A stretch of DNA of 55,993 bases from Photorhabdus noenieputensis (GTDB lineage: Bacteria > Pseudomonadota > Gammaproteobacteria > Enterobacterales > Enterobacteriaceae). The position numbers and the translations under genes were made by a program. Positions 7,654 to 17,430 of the stretch are shown in pieces; the first letter of the stretch is position 1; every line of letters starts with the position of its first letter. Location: positions 1 to 55,993 of the forward strand of contig NZ_RCWC01000039.1 of NCBI RefSeq assembly GCF_018448935.1. The letters are read 5' to 3'. The notes below the pieces were generated by a model. That model had not been told where the DNA came from, made no database searches, and was given only the letters and a program-made list of their open reading frames with translations.

Positions 7654-8124
7654 TTAGAACGGTTTAGTCGGCAAATATTTCCCATCCAGCGTAATTACAG
7701 CTCGTGAACCACCATTAGGATCATCGACCTTTTTGATATCAAGTTTAAAGTCAATCGCACTGATAATGCCATCACCAAACTTCTCGTGGACAAGCGCCTT
7801 AAGCGTCGAACCATAAACCTGTACCATTTCATAGAATCGGTAAATAGTCGGATCGGTCGGTATACCATCGGGAATACTGCCACGCACAGGAATAGTTTGC
7901 AGCAGAAGGAAGGCATCTCCTTCAAGTCCAAGTCGGTCAACCACAATCCTCGCAGCATCGGCAGGCAATGGGTGCTGGCCGAGTAGTGCAGCAGTGACGA
8001 ATGCGAGGCTCAGACCGGTTCCTTGTGCAATATCTTCAAACGTCAAATTCTTGCGTGTCTTGGCGTCGATGATAGCATCGGTCAGGGCCAGCCGGGGAGT
8101 TTGGGAGTATTGAGATTGTGTCAT
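7654..8124 (-). CDS. cynS: Cyanate hydratase (cyanase)
   Basis: The enzyme converts cyanate and bicarbonate to carbamate and CO2; carbamate then falls apart to ammonia and a second CO2. The 156-residue length equals that of E. coli CynS. The three catalytic residues fall at exactly the known positions: Arg96 and Glu99 in [10 protein letters not shown] and Ser122 in DGIISAIDF. The N-terminal helix-turn-helix-like domain ([17 protein letters not shown]) is normal for the family, which assembles as a decamer in the cytoplasm. It is the second gene of a cynT-cynS operon, 27 bp after cynT, and is presumably controlled by the divergent cynR. No cynX transporter gene follows. Confidence 0.97.
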   Translation of the reverse strand: MTQSQYSQTPRLALTDAIIDAKTRKNLTFEDIAQGTGLSLAFVTAALLGQHPLPADAARIVVDRLGLEGDAFLLLQTIPVRGSIPDGIPTDPTIYRFYEMVQVYGSTLKALVHEKFGDGIISAIDFKLDIKKVDDPNGGSRAVITLDGKYLPTKPF

Positions 8125-8151
8125 AATGATTCCTTTGGATTAATAAGCTAT

Positions 8152-8811
8152 TTAAATGCCGTGGTGAAACACGGATTGCGTTGCAGAAACATGCGGATAG
8201 TCCGCAAGCGAAACAAATTGGCCGACCAAGCTGTTTAAAGCATCGATCGAACCAGTCTCTATGTCGTAAATCCAGCCGTGTAGATTCAAATATCCCTGTT
8301 CCAGCCCGAGTGCCACGGACGGGTGGGTCTTGATATTAGCAATTTGAGCGATTACGTTTTCACGCACCATCGAATCAATTCGAGCAGCCTCACTAGCGTG
8401 CGCCTGTGCCTGATTAATCGCTTTCGCACAATCCGCATAGCGTAACCAGCGTGTAATCGCGGGAAGGTGATCCATACATTTACAAGTTGCAATTGTGGTC
8501 ATAGCACCACAATCTGAGTGTCCGCAGATCACAATGTCGGTGACTCCAAGCACAGCGACCGCATACTCAACAGTAGCGGAAACACCGCCAGATTCTGCAC
8601 CGTATGACGGAACGATGTTCCCAGCATTGCGGATCACGAACAGATCACCTGGCTCACTCTGAGTCAGAAGCTCTGGAACCACACGGCTGTCGGAGCACGC
8701 GATAAATAAAGTACGCGGATTTTGGCTGGTGGCAAGCCGCTTGAAAAGCTCGCAACGCTTTGGAAATACCTCGCGCTGGAATTGTAAAAAGCCTTCAATA
8801 ATATCCTGCAT
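8152..8811 (-). CDS. cynT: Beta-class carbonic anhydrase of the cyanate operon
   Basis: CynT interconverts CO2 and bicarbonate. In the cyanate pathway it keeps the CO2 released by cyanase as bicarbonate, which cyanase consumes. The 219-residue sequence has the beta-carbonic anhydrase zinc ligands Cys39, His98 and Cys101 (ACSDSR, then CGHSDCGAM) and the Asp41/Arg43 dyad. It is the first gene of the operon, directly before cynS, in the order known from E. coli. Its promoter must lie in the 340-bp region shared with cynR, which contains a duplicated segment. Confidence 0.96.
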   Translation of the reverse strand: MQDIIEGFLQFQREVFPKRCELFKRLATSQNPRTLFIACSDSRVVPELLTQSEPGDLFVIRNAGNIVPSYGAESGGVSATVEYAVAVLGVTDIVICGHSDCGAMTTIATCKCMDHLPAITRWLRYADCAKAINQAQAHASEAARIDSMVRENVIAQIANIKTHPSVALGLEQGYLNLHGWIYDIETGSIDALNSLVGQFVSLADYPHVSATQSVFHHGI

Positions 8812-8927
8812 GTCTTCACTCCATCGTGATCGATAAGAAAGCGGATGGATGAAGAATGAACGAATTTATCTATAGCGTCAAAGATCGGATTACTATCATC
8901 GCTATAGTATTTTCCAATAGTTCATTG
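8812..8927. repeat. Upstream copy of a duplicated 116-bp cyn control segment
   Basis: This segment begins gtcttcactccatcgtgat immediately after the cynT start codon and ends at ttcattg. It aligns without gaps to 9034-9149, 222 bp further on. Shared blocks include tgaagaatgaacgaattt and tctcaaagatc-type sequence. Beyond 8927 similarity continues for about 30 bp into a degenerate copy of the first cynR codons, where the ATG is lost. It is therefore a diverged duplicate of the cynR-proximal region. Confidence 0.75.
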
Positions 8928-9033
8928 CTGTTCTGCGGCGACGTATTTGTTAACAAACCGGTAGTCACATCTTTTTCAGGCACTGACGTACAGAACGGCA
9001 AACCAGCGTTGACATGTTCAGGAAGCCCTTATA

Positions 9034-9149
9034 GTCTTCACCCCATCGTGGCCGATAAGACAGCTAGCAGGTGAAGAATGAACGAATTTTTCTATTGTCT
9101 CAAAGATCAGGATGTCATTTTTTCCATATTATTTTCAAATAGTTAATTG
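9034..9149. repeat. cynR-proximal copy of the duplicated cyn control segment
   Basis: This is the second copy of the 116-bp segment, ending two bases before the cynR ATG, so it is likely the functional cynR leader. CynR-type regulators bind between the divergent cynR and cynTS genes, and both copies may carry an operator. Similarity to the first copy is high in tgaagaatgaacgaattt and weaker elsewhere, indicating an old duplication. Confidence 0.7.
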
Positions 9150-9151
9150 AT

Positions 9152-10054
9152 ATGCTGCTACGACACATTCGTTATCTGCTGGCAGTTGCCAAACATCAGA
9201 ACTTCACCCGCGCGGCAGAGGAACTTCATGTCTCGCAACCGACTCTATCGCAACAAATCAGACAACTTGAAGAGTCGCTGCACGTGCAACTGTTCGATCG
9301 CTCTGGAAGGAGTGTGCGACTCACTGACGCTGGCGAGGTATACACAAGTTACGCCCGTCGTGCATTGCAGGATCTGAATGCTGGACAGCGTGCGATTCAT
9401 GATGTACAGGATTTAAGCCGTGGGTTGCTCAGGCTAGCCATGACACCCACCTTCACCACTTACTTCATCGGCCATTGGGTAGAGCGCTTCAATGCACGCT
9501 ATCCAAGAATTGCGTTGAATATCAAGGAAATGACGCAAGATCAAATAGAAGTCTCTTTAGCGGAGAATCAGCTCGATCTCGGTATCGCGTTCTCAGACGT
9601 ACGCTCCCCCGACATTGATAGCGAACCATTGTTCATCGAAACACTCAGCCTGATCGTTGGTCAATCGCATCGATTCATTGGTCAACAAACATCATTGACG
9701 GCGAAAATGTTGGAACATGAAGGGTTAGCACTACTAAGTAAAGACTTTGCAACGCGGAGCCATATTGATTTGTACTTCCAGAAACAGGGGATCACACCAC
9801 GCATTGCAATTGAGGCCAACTCCATCAGTGCAATCGTAGAAATTGTCCGTCGGGGACAACTCGCAACTTTGTTGCCTGATGTCATAGCCCACGAGCAGGC
9901 CGGGCTCTATTCCATCGCAATTCAACCTACGTTACCACAGCGTAATGCGGTGCTATTGTGGCGCAACGGTGCATATCGAAGCGCTGCAAGCCAGGCATTC
10001 GCCAATCTAATCACGCACCGTTTCGATGTACACCAAGAAAGTGACGATTTTTGA
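9152..10054 (+). CDS. cynR: LysR-type regulator of the cyanate operon
   Basis: The 300-residue protein has the LysR winged helix-turn-helix at residues 1-60 (FTRAAEELHVSQPTLSQQIR) and an effector-binding domain of two alpha/beta lobes from about residue 90. In E. coli CynR activates cynTS in response to cyanate and represses its own gene. Divergent placement against cynT-cynS supports the same job here. The start at 9152 gives the canonical LysR N-terminus MLLRHIRYLLAVAKHQNFT. It converges with the Wadjet operon, leaving only 25 bp between cynR and jetD. Confidence 0.93.
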   Translation: MLLRHIRYLLAVAKHQNFTRAAEELHVSQPTLSQQIRQLEESLHVQLFDRSGRSVRLTDAGEVYTSYARRALQDLNAGQRAIHDVQDLSRGLLRLAMTPTFTTYFIGHWVERFNARYPRIALNIKEMTQDQIEVSLAENQLDLGIAFSDVRSPDIDSEPLFIETLSLIVGQSHRFIGQQTSLTAKMLEHEGLALLSKDFATRSHIDLYFQKQGITPRIAIEANSISAIVEIVRRGQLATLLPDVIAHEQAGLYSIAIQPTLPQRNAVLLWRNGAYRSAASQAFANLITHRFDVHQESDDF

Positions 10055-10079
10055 CAAATCGTGTCTAGCGGCTTCTGTG

Positions 10080-11276
10080 TCAGGACAGCCAATTCATAAG
10101 CTTGTTTCTAATGTAATCAGATGAAAGACGCTCCTGCTCTAAACGTGAAGATTGGAAACGACCAGAAATAAGATCATTAAACAAATTTGCTTCGTCCTCA
10201 TTTAGCGATGAAGGATTGGATTCTACTGGATTTGGTTCAGGAACCATTCTATCTTCATGAGCTTTAACGGTTTCAACATCCATCATCAGAGGCTCAATAT
10301 CTACGAACTTGTTTCTGGCATCACTGAGAATAAACAACCCCCAAGTATCAATATCTCCCCAATATCCTACACGTTTACTTCTCAACCATGCCGCATCCAT
10401 CCAAGCAATGTTTTTCCCGCCGCCAATCACCGCTATCGTGTCAGGCATTTCGGGTAATGCCAAACCAGACTGTAGATTTTCTACTACTAGAATATTCGAT
10501 GCCGGAAGTTCATGTTTTCTAAGTAATTCGCCGGGTATTTGTAGTATCGGTATTCCCCCAAGCGCCGCAGTCGCAGCATGGCAAAGCGGCCTGACAGTTA
10601 ACCAACCTTTGGGATTTATTGCACACCCCAACCAAGCAATAAGACCACCTGATGCCGAAACAGCTCCCTTGTGAATGATATCTGCCAATTCTTCGATCAA
10701 AATTTGGTGGTTCTCAAGAAACTTAGTATCAATCCCAATGAGTGGCAGTGCTCTTAGATATTGTCCTTCCCCTAAGCCCTGATTTAATTGTGGCAACAAT
10801 TTTGCTAATAATTCCGCATCTCTCAACGAGAGTTTTTCCACAATATCTATACACTTAACCAATGCAGGATAGAGATCTTTATTAACCCGCAAAAATGGCT
10901 TCATATTTCTTTCCCACACTTTACTTCGGGAAAGGGCATCATTCCCTAAAAATTGAATCAGACATTGCATCGATTCAATGACAACAAAAGTTGGAATGCG
11001 TTGCTCAGATAGCTCCCTGAAATTCTTAGAAGACCACTCCACAACATCTTGATGGGGAAATGATTTCCACTCATCAATAAACCGTTGAAAATGAGCTATA
11101 TCTAATATGGCAGAGTTTCCTTTGGGTGGTTTCAAGCCAACGCGAATAGGGAATGCTTTGATGCCCAGCAACCGGGCTTTTAGTGAGGAAAGGTTATCCC
11201 ACTCACGCTGCCTAATGGCGCTCTTAACTTGCGCTGGCAATAACCCCCAACTCACCTCATACTGCCCTCTTTTCAT
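10080..11276 (-). CDS. jetD: Wadjet subunit JetD, TOPRIM nuclease
   Basis: JetD is the nuclease of the Wadjet system; it cuts circular DNA that the JetABC motor has extruded. The 398-residue protein has an N-terminal DUF3322-type domain containing GIDTKFLENHQ (181-191) and a C-terminal DUF2220/TOPRIM domain. The TOPRIM acidic residues are visible as Glu266 in VVENLQSG and Asp308 and Asp310 in GYWGDIDTWG, so the active site looks intact. The start codon overlaps the jetC stop (ATGA), indicating coupled translation at the end of the jetABCD operon. Confidence 0.93.
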   Translation of the reverse strand: MKRGQYEVSWGLLPAQVKSAIRQREWDNLSSLKARLLGIKAFPIRVGLKPPKGNSAILDIAHFQRFIDEWKSFPHQDVVEWSSKNFRELSEQRIPTFVVIESMQCLIQFLGNDALSRSKVWERNMKPFLRVNKDLYPALVKCIDIVEKLSLRDAELLAKLLPQLNQGLGEGQYLRALPLIGIDTKFLENHQILIEELADIIHKGAVSASGGLIAWLGCAINPKGWLTVRPLCHAATAALGGIPILQIPGELLRKHELPASNILVVENLQSGLALPEMPDTIAVIGGGKNIAWMDAAWLRSKRVGYWGDIDTWGLFILSDARNKFVDIEPLMMDVETVKAHEDRMVPEPNPVESNPSSLNEDEANLFNDLISGRFQSSRLEQERLSSDYIRNKLMNWLS

Positions 11277-14200
11277 GTCAGTTTCTCAAACTCAATACCC
11301 AGATCAGCAGCCTCATCGAGCAACTTTTTTTCCTTCTCTTCGCCCATTCTCCGGTCAATCTCTTCCCAAGTCACTTCACATAAATGGCTGTCATGGTTTT
11401 CCTGATCTCTTTCCGCAATGAGCAGTGAACGAGCAGATTCCCTTGCCAGATTCAGGTTTTTATAAGGCGTAATCAAATTAACGTGAATATGAAGCTCTCT
11501 AAATACGCGGAGCACCCGCCGACTTACTGTTTCAGCCGTATTTGAGAATGCTTCATCCAAGAAAACAGTACAGTAAACTGGTCGATCATAGCCATCCGGC
11601 GTCAAAACATAGGCCAAACTTGCCGCGACAATAGTCGCCGCAAATGACTCTTTCTCCCCGCCTGACTTTCCACTGGATGACTCTAATACATCACGAATCT
11701 CACCGGTATTACTATCCAACTCTTCAGCATAAAATGACATCTGATAACGAGGATCAAGTAGCCTTAAACTTTCCAATGTATTTGAAGAGCCTGGCGCACT
11801 TGCTTTCCCAAGTATTTCAACTACTTTAGCCAATTGACGGAACCGTGCTTCATGGTCATCACTGGTTACTTGACTAAGCACCTTACGCAAATGCTGTTCA
11901 AACTCATTAACATGTGGGAATTTCTCTCTCTTTGAGCCTAGCTTTAAATGTGTCCCTGATCGAAACTCTGTACGCTTGAGGACCCGGTTAATGATATCAA
12001 TCCGTTCAAGGACATCTTCCCGTTCAGATTCAAGCTTAGTTTTAATCCGCGCCAGTGACTGCGTTGCATGCTTATTCAAACGTTCAATAAACTGCTCCAC
12101 AAGGTTGGGAAGCCCTTCCTCTTCTAGTTGTCGCAAATGATTAAGATAATCAGGTAAGCCATCAATATTACTTTGCCAGTCAACCGTGAAGACTTGCCAT
12201 TTATCGTTAGACCTGAACGAAACCATAATGCTGATGGCTGACCTTTCCGCTCTGTCTTTACCGTTTCGGCTAATATCTAACAGACGTTCTAAATCTTCTT
12301 CAACTTTCAACACCAATTCAGACGTTCGGCCTAAATCGTTTGTATTAAGTACGCCAACCCGAATTGCAAGTAATTGTCTGGCTGAATCAGGTAATCCTTT
12401 CGACGCCTTTGCCTGCGCTTTGCTCCACTCCTCTTTTGCATTTTTCAGCGTATTTTTAACACCGCCAGAATCAGAGTTGAGCTGATTTAATACCGATTGA
12501 ATTTGAGCTAACTGCTCTTTAACCGACTCCCAACGCTCTCTGGCCTTATCAAGATCGCCCCCTGACTGTTCCAACATCTTAAGGTCAGCCTGCAAATCAG
12601 AAAGCTTTTCGTGCCAGTAAGGAGCATTAATCTCATCCCAGCGGTAACCTTGGATCTTCTCCCAAAGAATTTTACGATCAGAAACAGAATTCAAATCTTG
12701 ACGGGCCTGACTCACCTTTTTCTCGGTTTCCGCCAATTGCAGAGTTAACTCTTTTTTATCGTTATTAAGAATGGCTAAACGTGATTTGTTCGAAAAACCC
12801 AGACACCAACGTCTTCTGTCATCTATTCGGTGCTGATCTTTTTTCTCAAAGCGCCCTTTATCCATGTGCATTAACCCCTGCTGTGTCATCGAAAACGGGG
12901 TTTTATCCAATTCTTCCGTACTTGAAACACATTGCAGGTCAAATCGCTGCAAATGGTGCTTGAGCCACTCTCGATAAGGGTGATTACGCCATACCAGTTT
13001 CCTTAGATAACCATCAGACTTAAACACCACTGATTGGCCTTGAGTTGTCGAATCATTCACAACTTGAACACGGACATGTAAACCCGTATGCCGGGCGTTC
13101 AACCAGCGAGTCACCATCGAATAACAATGATGTGGCACAGCAAGTGTTGTTCGTAACCCGCCTAACGCCCTCTCTATCGCACCCTGCCAGCTCTTTTCAC
13201 GATCTTCGACATCAATAAGCTCACCGATAAATACACATTGCTCTTTACTTAATTCTAAGGAATTAACCAGTTCATCTCGTAATTGCTGATATTTCACATC
13301 AATATTGGAATCGGGCCTTGCCTCGATCTCCCGAATTTCCTGAGAAATATCATGGATATTTGCTTGTAGCTCACTGAATTTAGCACTGATAGTGGCAAAC
13401 CTGTCCTGATACTCGCCCTCTTCTTGTTGAATACTGGCAAGCCGCGTTGATGCTGTAGATTGATTTTTAAGAAATACAGCTTCCTCTAACACAGAAGGGA
13501 GAGACAGCTCGTTGGCATGAGTTTGATATTGCGATGAATTCCTAACCACCCGATTCAACTGAGCTTGGGTATGATCAACCTCTTTTCTCAGCGACTCTAT
13601 TTTATCCCCACCAAATTGGAGATATTCCTCGTGCCTTCGCTCAACCAGCTTATCCGCATCTGTTTTCTGCTCTTCAACTCGCTTAATTTCGAGGAGTAGC
13701 GCTTCAAGTTCCGACTCAATATCGGCAATTTTTTCACTCCACAGTTGCGCGAAGACTTCCCCAAAGTAAACCGGGAGACTATTTTTTTCAGCCGTTAATT
13801 CTTCAAATTCTTTCGTTGTTTTTTCGATAATTGAGTTGAGTTCAGGCAACCTGGATAAGTGCTCCTTTTGTGCTCTTGCATCCACTAATTGACTATGAAT
13901 CGCCACCAGATCAGCAAACTCTTCCACTACCTTTTTAGCATCATCCTTGACCGTACTCGGTTCCAGTACCAACTCACGAATCAACCCGGTTAAATCATCA
14001 ATTTTTTTCAGACCTAACGCCCGTGACAAAAGTGCAGGCGCATTCTTATTGTCCATATACAGGAGCTTTCGGTACAACTCCTGATAATCAGAAAAATTAT
14101 CATCACAGCACGTAATCGTCGGATCATCACGAAGCCATTGCTTGAATGCCCGGGCATTACCGTTCCCAAAAGCATTAAGCATTTCCTTAAGAGTCAGGTC

Positions 14201-14668
14201 TCTTTTGGCAACAACATAAACACGTGTCACATCCGCCAGCACATTCGTCGATTTAGTAATCCAGAAAAGCGCCGCAAGTGTGATTTTTGACCCATCATCA
14301 CCTTGATACAAAGCCCTAAGCCCAGTCACCACGCCAAATTCACGCTTACTTCTGACTCTCGTCCCCGCTCCGTCATGGGCAGATCCAAAACTTCCCCGCA
14401 TGTAGGAAAGTAAAGTCCGGTCAGAACGATCACCCTGCGCCGCAGCCACATTAAAAGTTGCCTTTCCGGCAGGAAGCAGCAAAGCCATCAGGCCATCAAT
14501 AAACGTCGATTTTCCAGCGCCATTATCTCCAGTGACCAGCGTTCCCATAGGATCTATCAACGCGGTATGCAAGCCATTAAATGACCCCCAGTTATAAACT
14601 GAGAGTTCAGCTAATCTGATTTGACCAACGTGAAATAATGAATTAGCCGAAAGAGTTTGATCAGTCAT
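11273..14668 (-). CDS. jetC: Wadjet subunit JetC, SMC-like ATPase
   Basis: JetC is the SMC-like motor (MukB analogue) of Wadjet, which extrudes plasmid DNA loops using ATP. The ATP site is complete: Walker A GDNGAGKST at about residues 47-55, signature SGKSGGEK near 1000 and Walker B VFLDEAF near 1037. Between them are long charged coiled-coil arms and a hinge-like stretch around the middle. The chosen start (MTDQTL, 1131 residues) follows aggag by 7 bases; the longer frame from 14722 overlaps jetB and has no such site. It lies 13 bp after jetB and overlaps jetD by 4 bases. Confidence 0.94.
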   Translation of the reverse strand: MTDQTLSANSLFHVGQIRLAELSVYNWGSFNGLHTALIDPMGTLVTGDNGAGKSTFIDGLMALLLPAGKATFNVAAAQGDRSDRTLLSYMRGSFGSAHDGAGTRVRSKREFGVVTGLRALYQGDDGSKITLAALFWITKSTNVLADVTRVYVVAKRDLTLKEMLNAFGNGNARAFKQWLRDDPTITCCDDNFSDYQELYRKLLYMDNKNAPALLSRALGLKKIDDLTGLIRELVLEPSTVKDDAKKVVEEFADLVAIHSQLVDARAQKEHLSRLPELNSIIEKTTKEFEELTAEKNSLPVYFGEVFAQLWSEKIADIESELEALLLEIKRVEEQKTDADKLVERRHEEYLQFGGDKIESLRKEVDHTQAQLNRVVRNSSQYQTHANELSLPSVLEEAVFLKNQSTASTRLASIQQEEGEYQDRFATISAKFSELQANIHDISQEIREIEARPDSNIDVKYQQLRDELVNSLELSKEQCVFIGELIDVEDREKSWQGAIERALGGLRTTLAVPHHCYSMVTRWLNARHTGLHVRVQVVNDSTTQGQSVVFKSDGYLRKLVWRNHPYREWLKHHLQRFDLQCVSSTEELDKTPFSMTQQGLMHMDKGRFEKKDQHRIDDRRRWCLGFSNKSRLAILNNDKKELTLQLAETEKKVSQARQDLNSVSDRKILWEKIQGYRWDEINAPYWHEKLSDLQADLKMLEQSGGDLDKARERWESVKEQLAQIQSVLNQLNSDSGGVKNTLKNAKEEWSKAQAKASKGLPDSARQLLAIRVGVLNTNDLGRTSELVLKVEEDLERLLDISRNGKDRAERSAISIMVSFRSNDKWQVFTVDWQSNIDGLPDYLNHLRQLEEEGLPNLVEQFIERLNKHATQSLARIKTKLESEREDVLERIDIINRVLKRTEFRSGTHLKLGSKREKFPHVNEFEQHLRKVLSQVTSDDHEARFRQLAKVVEILGKASAPGSSNTLESLRLLDPRYQMSFYAEELDSNTGEIRDVLESSSGKSGGEKESFAATIVAASLAYVLTPDGYDRPVYCTVFLDEAFSNTAETVSRRVLRVFRELHIHVNLITPYKNLNLARESARSLLIAERDQENHDSHLCEVTWEEIDRRMGEEKEKKLLDEAADLGIEFEKLT

Positions 14669-14681
14669 TTTCATCTCCTGT

Positions 14682-15578
14682 CTATTCCTCTTCATCTTGA
14701 TAATCAACAGCGTTGCTGCCATTTTTATTTAGCTCAATACCCTTCTCTCCCGCCATTTTCAGGTATTCATTAAGCATACTTTCGAGAAATTCAGCGCTGA
14801 CTACATAACGGATCACTGGCGTAATTTCGAAACGATCCTCGCTTCCCCGGACCGAACTCAATATTTTTTTCGTCACCATTTTATCAAGAGCGCCCTTGAG
14901 TTTTCTTCGGTCAGATTTAGTACTGTTTGTCAGTGGTAAAAACGGTGTCAAATGGGATTCTATACGTTCAATATCAATGATAACCTTTTGCTCTCCCGAT
15001 GTTTCCCGGTCTTGGTAATGTTTACGCAGCACTAACAGCAACAAGGTATCGTATAGAGAGAGCGTCCTTCGGCTAATCAGAGAGACAACCTCTTCATCAT
15101 CTATACCCAATGATTCAGTATCTTCCTCATTCTGAAAGCCAGCGATAAAGGCGACGCCTGCTTTTTCATCTAAGACTAACTTTAAATAGACTTCTGACAG
15201 ATGTTTTCGGACAGCAGATTGGTATCGACAAAGTAATTCAAACAATTTAGCTTTCTGTGAAGACAAAATAACGCCCTGACGCAGCAAGCTAACCAGCACC
15301 CGGCGCGCATCAGGCGGCATATCACTGTTTGAGTTTTCAGCGTGCTTACTGACTAATACATCATCAACTTCACAGGCTGGGCTTTGATTGACAACCGAAA
15401 AAGCAACATCAGATCCAACACTGGCTGTATCTGTAAGCGGGTCATACTCTGATTGAGTATGGTGTTGTATCAACTGATCGAAGAACCCGGCTTTCCGTTC
15501 TTCTTGAGGATCAGAATTAGACTTCCCAAGGGTAGCGAGGATGCCATTATCTTTATTCAATTTTTTACCTTTGTGCAT
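14682..15578 (-). CDS. jetB: Wadjet subunit JetB, DUF4194 kleisin partner
   Basis: JetB is the small winged-helix (MukE/KITE-like) subunit that joins JetA to the JetC motor. The protein is about 298 residues. Its first 110 residues are polar and low in hydrophobics. The C-terminal two thirds fit DUF4194 (VVSLISRRTLSLYDTLLLLV, then the LTPFLPLTNSTKSDRRKLKG helices and a winged-helix-like ERIESHLTPF). A GTG four codons upstream (15590) is possible, but the ATG at 15578 has a well placed gaggg. It is 45 bp after jetA. Confidence 0.9.
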   Translation of the reverse strand: MHKGKKLNKDNGILATLGKSNSDPQEERKAGFFDQLIQHHTQSEYDPLTDTASVGSDVAFSVVNQSPACEVDDVLVSKHAENSNSDMPPDARRVLVSLLRQGVILSSQKAKLFELLCRYQSAVRKHLSEVYLKLVLDEKAGVAFIAGFQNEEDTESLGIDDEEVVSLISRRTLSLYDTLLLLVLRKHYQDRETSGEQKVIIDIERIESHLTPFLPLTNSTKSDRRKLKGALDKMVTKKILSSVRGSEDRFEITPVIRYVVSAEFLESMLNEYLKMAGEKGIELNKNGSNAVDYQDEEE

Positions 15579-15623
15579 TTCAACCCTCACTATATAAATC
15601 TACAGCCACTTTCTCTTCACCAT

Positions 15624-17084
15624 TTAAAGAACCAATTCATCCAAACTGTCTGGAAACAGGTCGGCACTCAACAGGAAAGTAGGTATAGACACCCGCAAGC
15701 GAACTCCCCGTTTATCACTGATTTCAATTGATTCCTTTTCTTCCAATAATGCAGCCCCGACAGATTTGGCCACTCGCAAATAGGCAACTAACTCCTCCAA
15801 TCCTGAATTAATCGGGTGATAATCTGCAATAGACCCAATCGTCATTGGACCAAACTCTTTTAACGTTGCTAACGTCCTCTCAGCGATTAATCGAATTTGG
15901 ACAATATCAAGGCAATCCAGCATCTGCATACTCGGTTCCCGAGAGTTGAGCTGTTCTTCGGCACCTGAAGTATCCAACTTTTCATCAGGTGATTTAAGCA
16001 GCATGCTTTCAGGAGAGCTAATACTTGCCGCACCAACGGGCAGTGACAGAGTTGTCGCCGTTTGCAAGTCATAACCTGAGTTCTTCAATTCAATGGCGAG
16101 TCGTTCCAATTGACCAAGCAATCTATCAACAGCACGATTTTCTTGAGCCGTGCCACTCTCTATGTATGCACGCAAACTCTCTTCCGTTCTTCGCCTGATT
16201 TGAAAAACTCGGTCACTCTCGCGGCTCAGTTCTCTCATGAGCTGACTTAAGAATTGCCGCTGTTGGGTACTTAAGTGTTCTGCGACCGGACGACTTAAAA
16301 TACTTCGAAGCTGATCTCGTAGCTCCATAGTTCTATTTTGATCACATAACAAATCAAAAAAACTTTCAAACGCACTACCGGCATTCGTTTTAGCCAGTAA
16401 TGCTTCTTTTTCTAAAACAGCAAGAAGGATCTCTCCTCTGGTAGAGTCCCCCTCAATAATTTGAATACGAATTTCTTGATCCAACTGACGAATTTCATCT
16501 TCAACACGGCGAAAATCACCCGTTAAAACAGAAGCCAGTTGGTAAATTTCACGAATTCCTTCCCGCTGCTCAGCCTTAGTTAATTCGGTCACGACGCCAG
16601 CTCTCAGAGCATCAATCTCTCTCTGAATCTCGGATTTTCTATCTTCCAAAAGCGCGACTCGCTCATCGGCATTTGGGCTAATCGCTACTGCAAAGTCCCT
16701 GACCGCTTCCTGTACAATTCGAAGATGAGACGCAGTGGTTCCAGAATTGCGTTCATCAAGCCCCTGGCTAAAACGGAGTGCAATTTCACTGGCATCCGTT
16801 TTAGTTAATGTGTCATCCATCTCACGCAACCAGCCTTCCCGAATCCATTTATTAAGATAAGTGCCCGCTCCCGTTTCAGTTTCCCAAAGGCCAAGTTCAC
16901 GACAGCGTACCAACTCTGCATCAAGTGATACGCGGGCACGACTAAAAGGGACTTCACTATCCTCGGAAAATAACTCCCCCAAAAATGCCAAAATTACAGG
17001 AGCATTATCAGCTCTTAACAGTTTCCAGGCAGCACTTTCCTGAAATAGACGGCGATACTTTGCCTGTAACCCTTGGAAATTCAA
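15624..17084 (-). CDS. jetA: Wadjet subunit JetA, DUF3375 kleisin-like protein
   Basis: JetA is the MukF/kleisin-like subunit that closes the JetC ring. The 486-residue sequence has the N-terminal FQGLQAKYRRLFQESAAWKL followed by LLRADNAPVILAFLGELF, which matches DUF3375 proteins. A central helical region of about 150-330 is rich in Glu, Arg and Gln, and a C-terminal winged-helix-like part follows. The start is TTG at 17084, preceded by gggagg at 4 bases; no ATG gives a better N-terminus. It is first in the jetABCD operon, so the promoter lies in the 340 bp between it and the pulA terminator. Confidence 0.92.
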   Translation of the reverse strand: MNFQGLQAKYRRLFQESAAWKLLRADNAPVILAFLGELFSEDSEVPFSRARVSLDAELVRCRELGLWETETGAGTYLNKWIREGWLREMDDTLTKTDASEIALRFSQGLDERNSGTTASHLRIVQEAVRDFAVAISPNADERVALLEDRKSEIQREIDALRAGVVTELTKAEQREGIREIYQLASVLTGDFRRVEDEIRQLDQEIRIQIIEGDSTRGEILLAVLEKEALLAKTNAGSAFESFFDLLCDQNRTMELRDQLRSILSRPVAEHLSTQQRQFLSQLMRELSRESDRVFQIRRRTEESLRAYIESGTAQENRAVDRLLGQLERLAIELKNSGYDLQTATTLSLPVGAASISSPESMLLKSPDEKLDTSGAEEQLNSREPSMQMLDCLDIVQIRLIAERTLATLKEFGPMTIGSIADYHPINSGLEELVAYLRVAKSVGAALLEEKESIEISDKRGVRLRVSIPTFLLSADLFPDSLDELVL

Positions 17085-17100
17085 CTTGCCTCCCTCTGTG

Positions 17101-17379
17101 TGGTGATAAGTAAAAAGCTACCACCAATAATTTGGTATAATTCGCAACCGAATAAAACCATATCATCACATTTTTTTACTATGTCAACACAAATTACTGA
17201 CTTTTATAACGATTAAGCGCTGTTATCAATGGGAAAATTAATCTTATAAAGCCATCTATTTTGTGAAGAAAGCAGCAATATGATAATGAAAAATAAAGAG
17301 TGATAATGCAGGAATATAATAAGGAGATAAGCAATATCTCAATTATTATCAGCAAAGGAAGATCCCTCGAAGTAAATAT
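17101..17379. other. Intergenic region upstream of the Wadjet operon
   Basis: This AT-rich stretch carries no credible gene. It lies upstream of jetA (minus strand) and downstream of pulA (minus strand), so the jetA promoter is expected here. No clear operator or known site was recognised. Confidence 0.3.
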
Positions 17380-17401
17380 GGGCGGTCTGAACAAACCGCC
17401 C
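17380..17401 (-). terminator. Terminator hairpin after pulA
   Basis: Gggcggt and accgccc (17380-17401) form a G/C-rich stem with a short loop, 30 bp beyond the pulA stop. On the minus strand it is followed by an AT-rich stretch rather than a clean T-run. Confidence 0.6.
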
Positions 17402-17430
17402 CGATGCAAACAATGGAAAATTCCTACGCG

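Noticed and set aside
8856-9074. 72-codon plus-strand frame between cynT and cynR
   Set aside because: It lies wholly in the duplicated control region and is better explained as non-coding DNA.
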